64,000 nt of DNA from Ilyobacter_A sp963675185 (GTDB lineage Bacteria > Fusobacteriota > Fusobacteriia > Fusobacteriales > Fusobacteriaceae), in assembly GCA_963675185.2 (NCBI GenBank), contig CAXXOH010000003.1, positions 682,001-746,000 of the forward strand. Direction: 5' to 3'. The notes beneath the pieces were generated by a model. It was not told the DNA's origin. It saw nothing but the letters and a program-made list of their open reading frames with translations, and made no database searches. Made by a program: the position numbers and the translations under genes. Positions 62,418 to 64,000 of this stretch are shown piece after piece. Position 1 is the stretch's first letter; the number at the start of each line of letters is the position of its first letter.

Positions 62418-63251
62418 TTATAACTTTATCTGTTCAACTAGCTCAAGTTCAGCTATCGCTTTTTGAGTTTCTTCCTCAGTAGGTGCCACCCCGTGGAATT
62501 CGCATACATTTTCCATAAAGGATACGCCCTTACCTTTGGTTGTTTTGGCGATAATCATCGTAGGTTTACCTTTTGTAAGCTTTGCCTTTGCCAACGCTTC
62601 TATGAGCTCCTCGAAGCTGTGCCCGTCTACTTTTATTACATTCCATCCGAAACTTTCCCACTTTTTGTCAAGAGGTTCTATCCCCATTATATCCTCGACA
62701 TTACCATCTATCTGGAGATCGTTGGCATCCACAAAAGCCACAAGATTGTCGAGCTTATAATGTGCAGCTGTCATTGCTGCTTCCCATACCTGACCTTCTT
62801 GAAGCTCTCCATCACCCATAAGCACATAGGTTCTATAGTTTTTCCCATATATTTTTGCAGACAGCGCCATACCGTTTGCAACTGAAAGTCCTTGTCCGAG
62901 TGATCCACTTGAGATCTCTACTCCTGGAACTTTTTTCATATCAGGGTGCCCTTGCAGCATAGCTCCAAATTTTCTAAGCTTCCAAAGCTCCTCCCTATCA
63001 AAATAACCTCTTTCAGAAAGAGTGGCATAAAGAAGTGGAGCCACATGACCCTTACTTAATATAAACCTATCTCTTCCTTCCATACGAGGATTTTTTGGAT
63101 CGATATTCATCTCATGAAAATATAGTGTAGTCACTATATCAGCAGACGAAAGGGACCCTCCTGGATGCCCTGATTTTGAAGCGCATATCATTTGCACTAT
63201 ATCTTTTCTTATTGCATTAGCTTTTTTTTCTAAACTATTTATCTTTATCAT
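62418..63251 (-). CDS. Transketolase, N-terminal subunit
   Basis: 277 residues. The thiamine-diphosphate motif runs from GDGELQEGQVWEAAMTA to VAFVDANDLQIDG, with SKSGHPGGSLSSAD near the N-terminus. It binds ThDP and pairs with the following subunit to move C2 units between sugar phosphates. Confidence 0.95.
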   Translation of the reverse strand: MIKINSLEKKANAIRKDIVQMICASKSGHPGGSLSSADIVTTLYFHEMNIDPKNPRMEGRDRFILSKGHVAPLLYATLSERGYFDREELWKLRKFGAMLQGHPDMKKVPGVEISSGSLGQGLSVANGMALSAKIYGKNYRTYVLMGDGELQEGQVWEAAMTAAHYKLDNLVAFVDANDLQIDGNVEDIMGIEPLDKKWESFGWNVIKVDGHSFEELIEALAKAKLTKGKPTMIIAKTTKGKGVSFMENVCEFHGVAPTEEETQKAIAELELVEQIKL

Positions 63252-63280
63252 TAAATTCTAGCCTCCAAGTACAAAATATA

Positions 63281-63302
63281 GGGGCCAGGATATCCTGGCC
63301 CC
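63281..63302 (-). terminator. Intergenic hairpin between transaldolase and transketolase
   Basis: GGGGCCAGGA/TCCTGGCCCC perfect stem followed by TATATTTT on the minus strand. It may attenuate transcription or set mRNA stability within the unit. Confidence 0.65.
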
Positions 63303-63307
63303 AAAAC

Positions 63308-63952
63308 TTATTTTTTCGCATTTTCCCAGTCTTTTAGGAACCTTTCTATGCCGGCATCTGTAAGATGATGTTGTGCCATTTTTTCTATAACTGCATAAGG
63401 AACTGTCCCTACATGTGCCCCCGCTTTTGCCGCCTCTTTTGCATGTTGAGGGTTTCTTATGCTGGCTGCTATTATCTCGGTAGAAATATTGTGTTTATTG
63501 AATATCTCTACTATATCCTCGATTAGTTCTATGCTGTTAACACCTATATCATCAAGCCTTCCTAAAAACGGACTTACATATGTAGCTCCTGCTCTTGCCG
63601 CTAACAAAGCTTGGGTTGCTGTGAATATTAATGTCACATTAGTCTTTACACCTTTTTTACTTAAAACACTACATGCTTTCAATCCCTCAGGAGTCAGAGG
63701 CAATTTAATAACCACATTCTTATGAATTTTAACCAGTTCCATAGCTTCTTCTAGCATCCCTTGAGCTTCTAGAGAGATAACTTCCGCACTAATCGGCCCA
63801 TCCACTATCCCCGTTATTTCTTCTACCACTTCTTTGAAATCTCTTCCCTCTTTTACAATTAAAGAAGGATTTGTTGTTACCCCACAAATAACTCCCATAT
63901 CATGAGCTTTTTTGATATCATCTACATTTGCTGTATCTATAAATAGCTTCAT
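63308..63952 (-). CDS. Transaldolase / fructose-6-phosphate aldolase family protein
   Basis: 214 residues, the short TalC/FSA size class. The Schiff-base lysine lies in NVVIKLPLTPEGLKA. MKLFIDTANVDDIKKA, CGVTTNPSLI and GATYVSPFLGRLDDIG are family motifs. It acts with the split transketolase in the non-oxidative pentose phosphate pathway. GGAGGAAGT precedes the ATG. Confidence 0.93.
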   Translation of the reverse strand: MKLFIDTANVDDIKKAHDMGVICGVTTNPSLIVKEGRDFKEVVEEITGIVDGPISAEVISLEAQGMLEEAMELVKIHKNVVIKLPLTPEGLKACSVLSKKGVKTNVTLIFTATQALLAARAGATYVSPFLGRLDDIGVNSIELIEDIVEIFNKHNISTEIIAASIRNPQHAKEAAKAGAHVGTVPYAVIEKMAQHHLTDAGIERFLKDWENAKK

Positions 63953-64000
63953 ACTTCCTCCTAATTTTAATCTGTTAAGCTTCTATTTTTTCTTCAGTTT

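Overview
The window looks like chromosomal DNA of a low-GC anaerobic Gram-negative bacterium of the Fusobacteriota, closest in feel to Ilyobacter, Propionigenium or Cetobacterium. That placement is an inference from gene content: SepF and a CymR-like Rrf2 regulator occur beside outer-membrane-style lipoproteins, a periplasmic L,D-transpeptidase and Feo-linked DUF2023/DUF2325 proteins, with AT-rich spacers and strong Shine-Dalgarno sites. Most genes lie on the minus strand.

Layout. 1-5 kb: the N-terminal half of cheA (cut by the window edge), trpS, pgeF with a YiiX-like lipoprotein, an unrecognised 310-residue protein and a 2[4Fe-4S] ferredoxin. 5-11.5 kb: an AmmeMemoRadiSam locus (amrS fused to amrB, plus amrA) beside an iron(II) locus (two feoA, feoB, a FeoB-associated Cys-rich peptide, DUF2325, DUF2023). 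11.5-19.5 kb: a complete phosphate regulon, pstS-pstS-pstC-pstA-pstB-phoU-phoB-phoR in transcription order. Four 11-bp direct repeats lie upstream of each pstS and of pstC, always 9 bp before the -10 box. 19.5-32 kb: tandem ttcA-like genes, a binding-protein/chemoreceptor pair, a third PP-loop enzyme, cymR-cysK, and a hemW-yggS-sepF operon behind a c-di-GMP-I riboswitch, then pgm. 32-43.6 kb: an orphan TrpX-like lipoprotein with a long structured leader, an OFA transporter, gltX, prfB with its programmed frameshift, acpS, an RlmA-like methyltransferase, tatD, a STAS protein and hslO.

43.6-60 kb is the accessory part. It holds three insertion sequences (IS30, IS1182 and IS4/IS701-like types), tRNA-Ser and gene relics. 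It also holds the most unusual locus of the window: a LacI-family regulator followed by three tandem 22-residue membrane peptides, an HNH-like Cys-rich protein and an MFS transporter, with an identical 10-bp palindrome in front of each of the four downstream transcription segments. The same stretch carries a HIRAN-only protein, an L,D-transpeptidase with a murein-lipoprotein-like partner, and a metallophosphoesterase-mprF pair. The window ends with a PTS EIIA, split transketolase and transaldolase-like set for pentose-type sugar metabolism.

A roughly 300-bp non-coding repeat occurs twice (about 21.6 and 48.8 kb). No CRISPR array, rRNA or prophage was seen.
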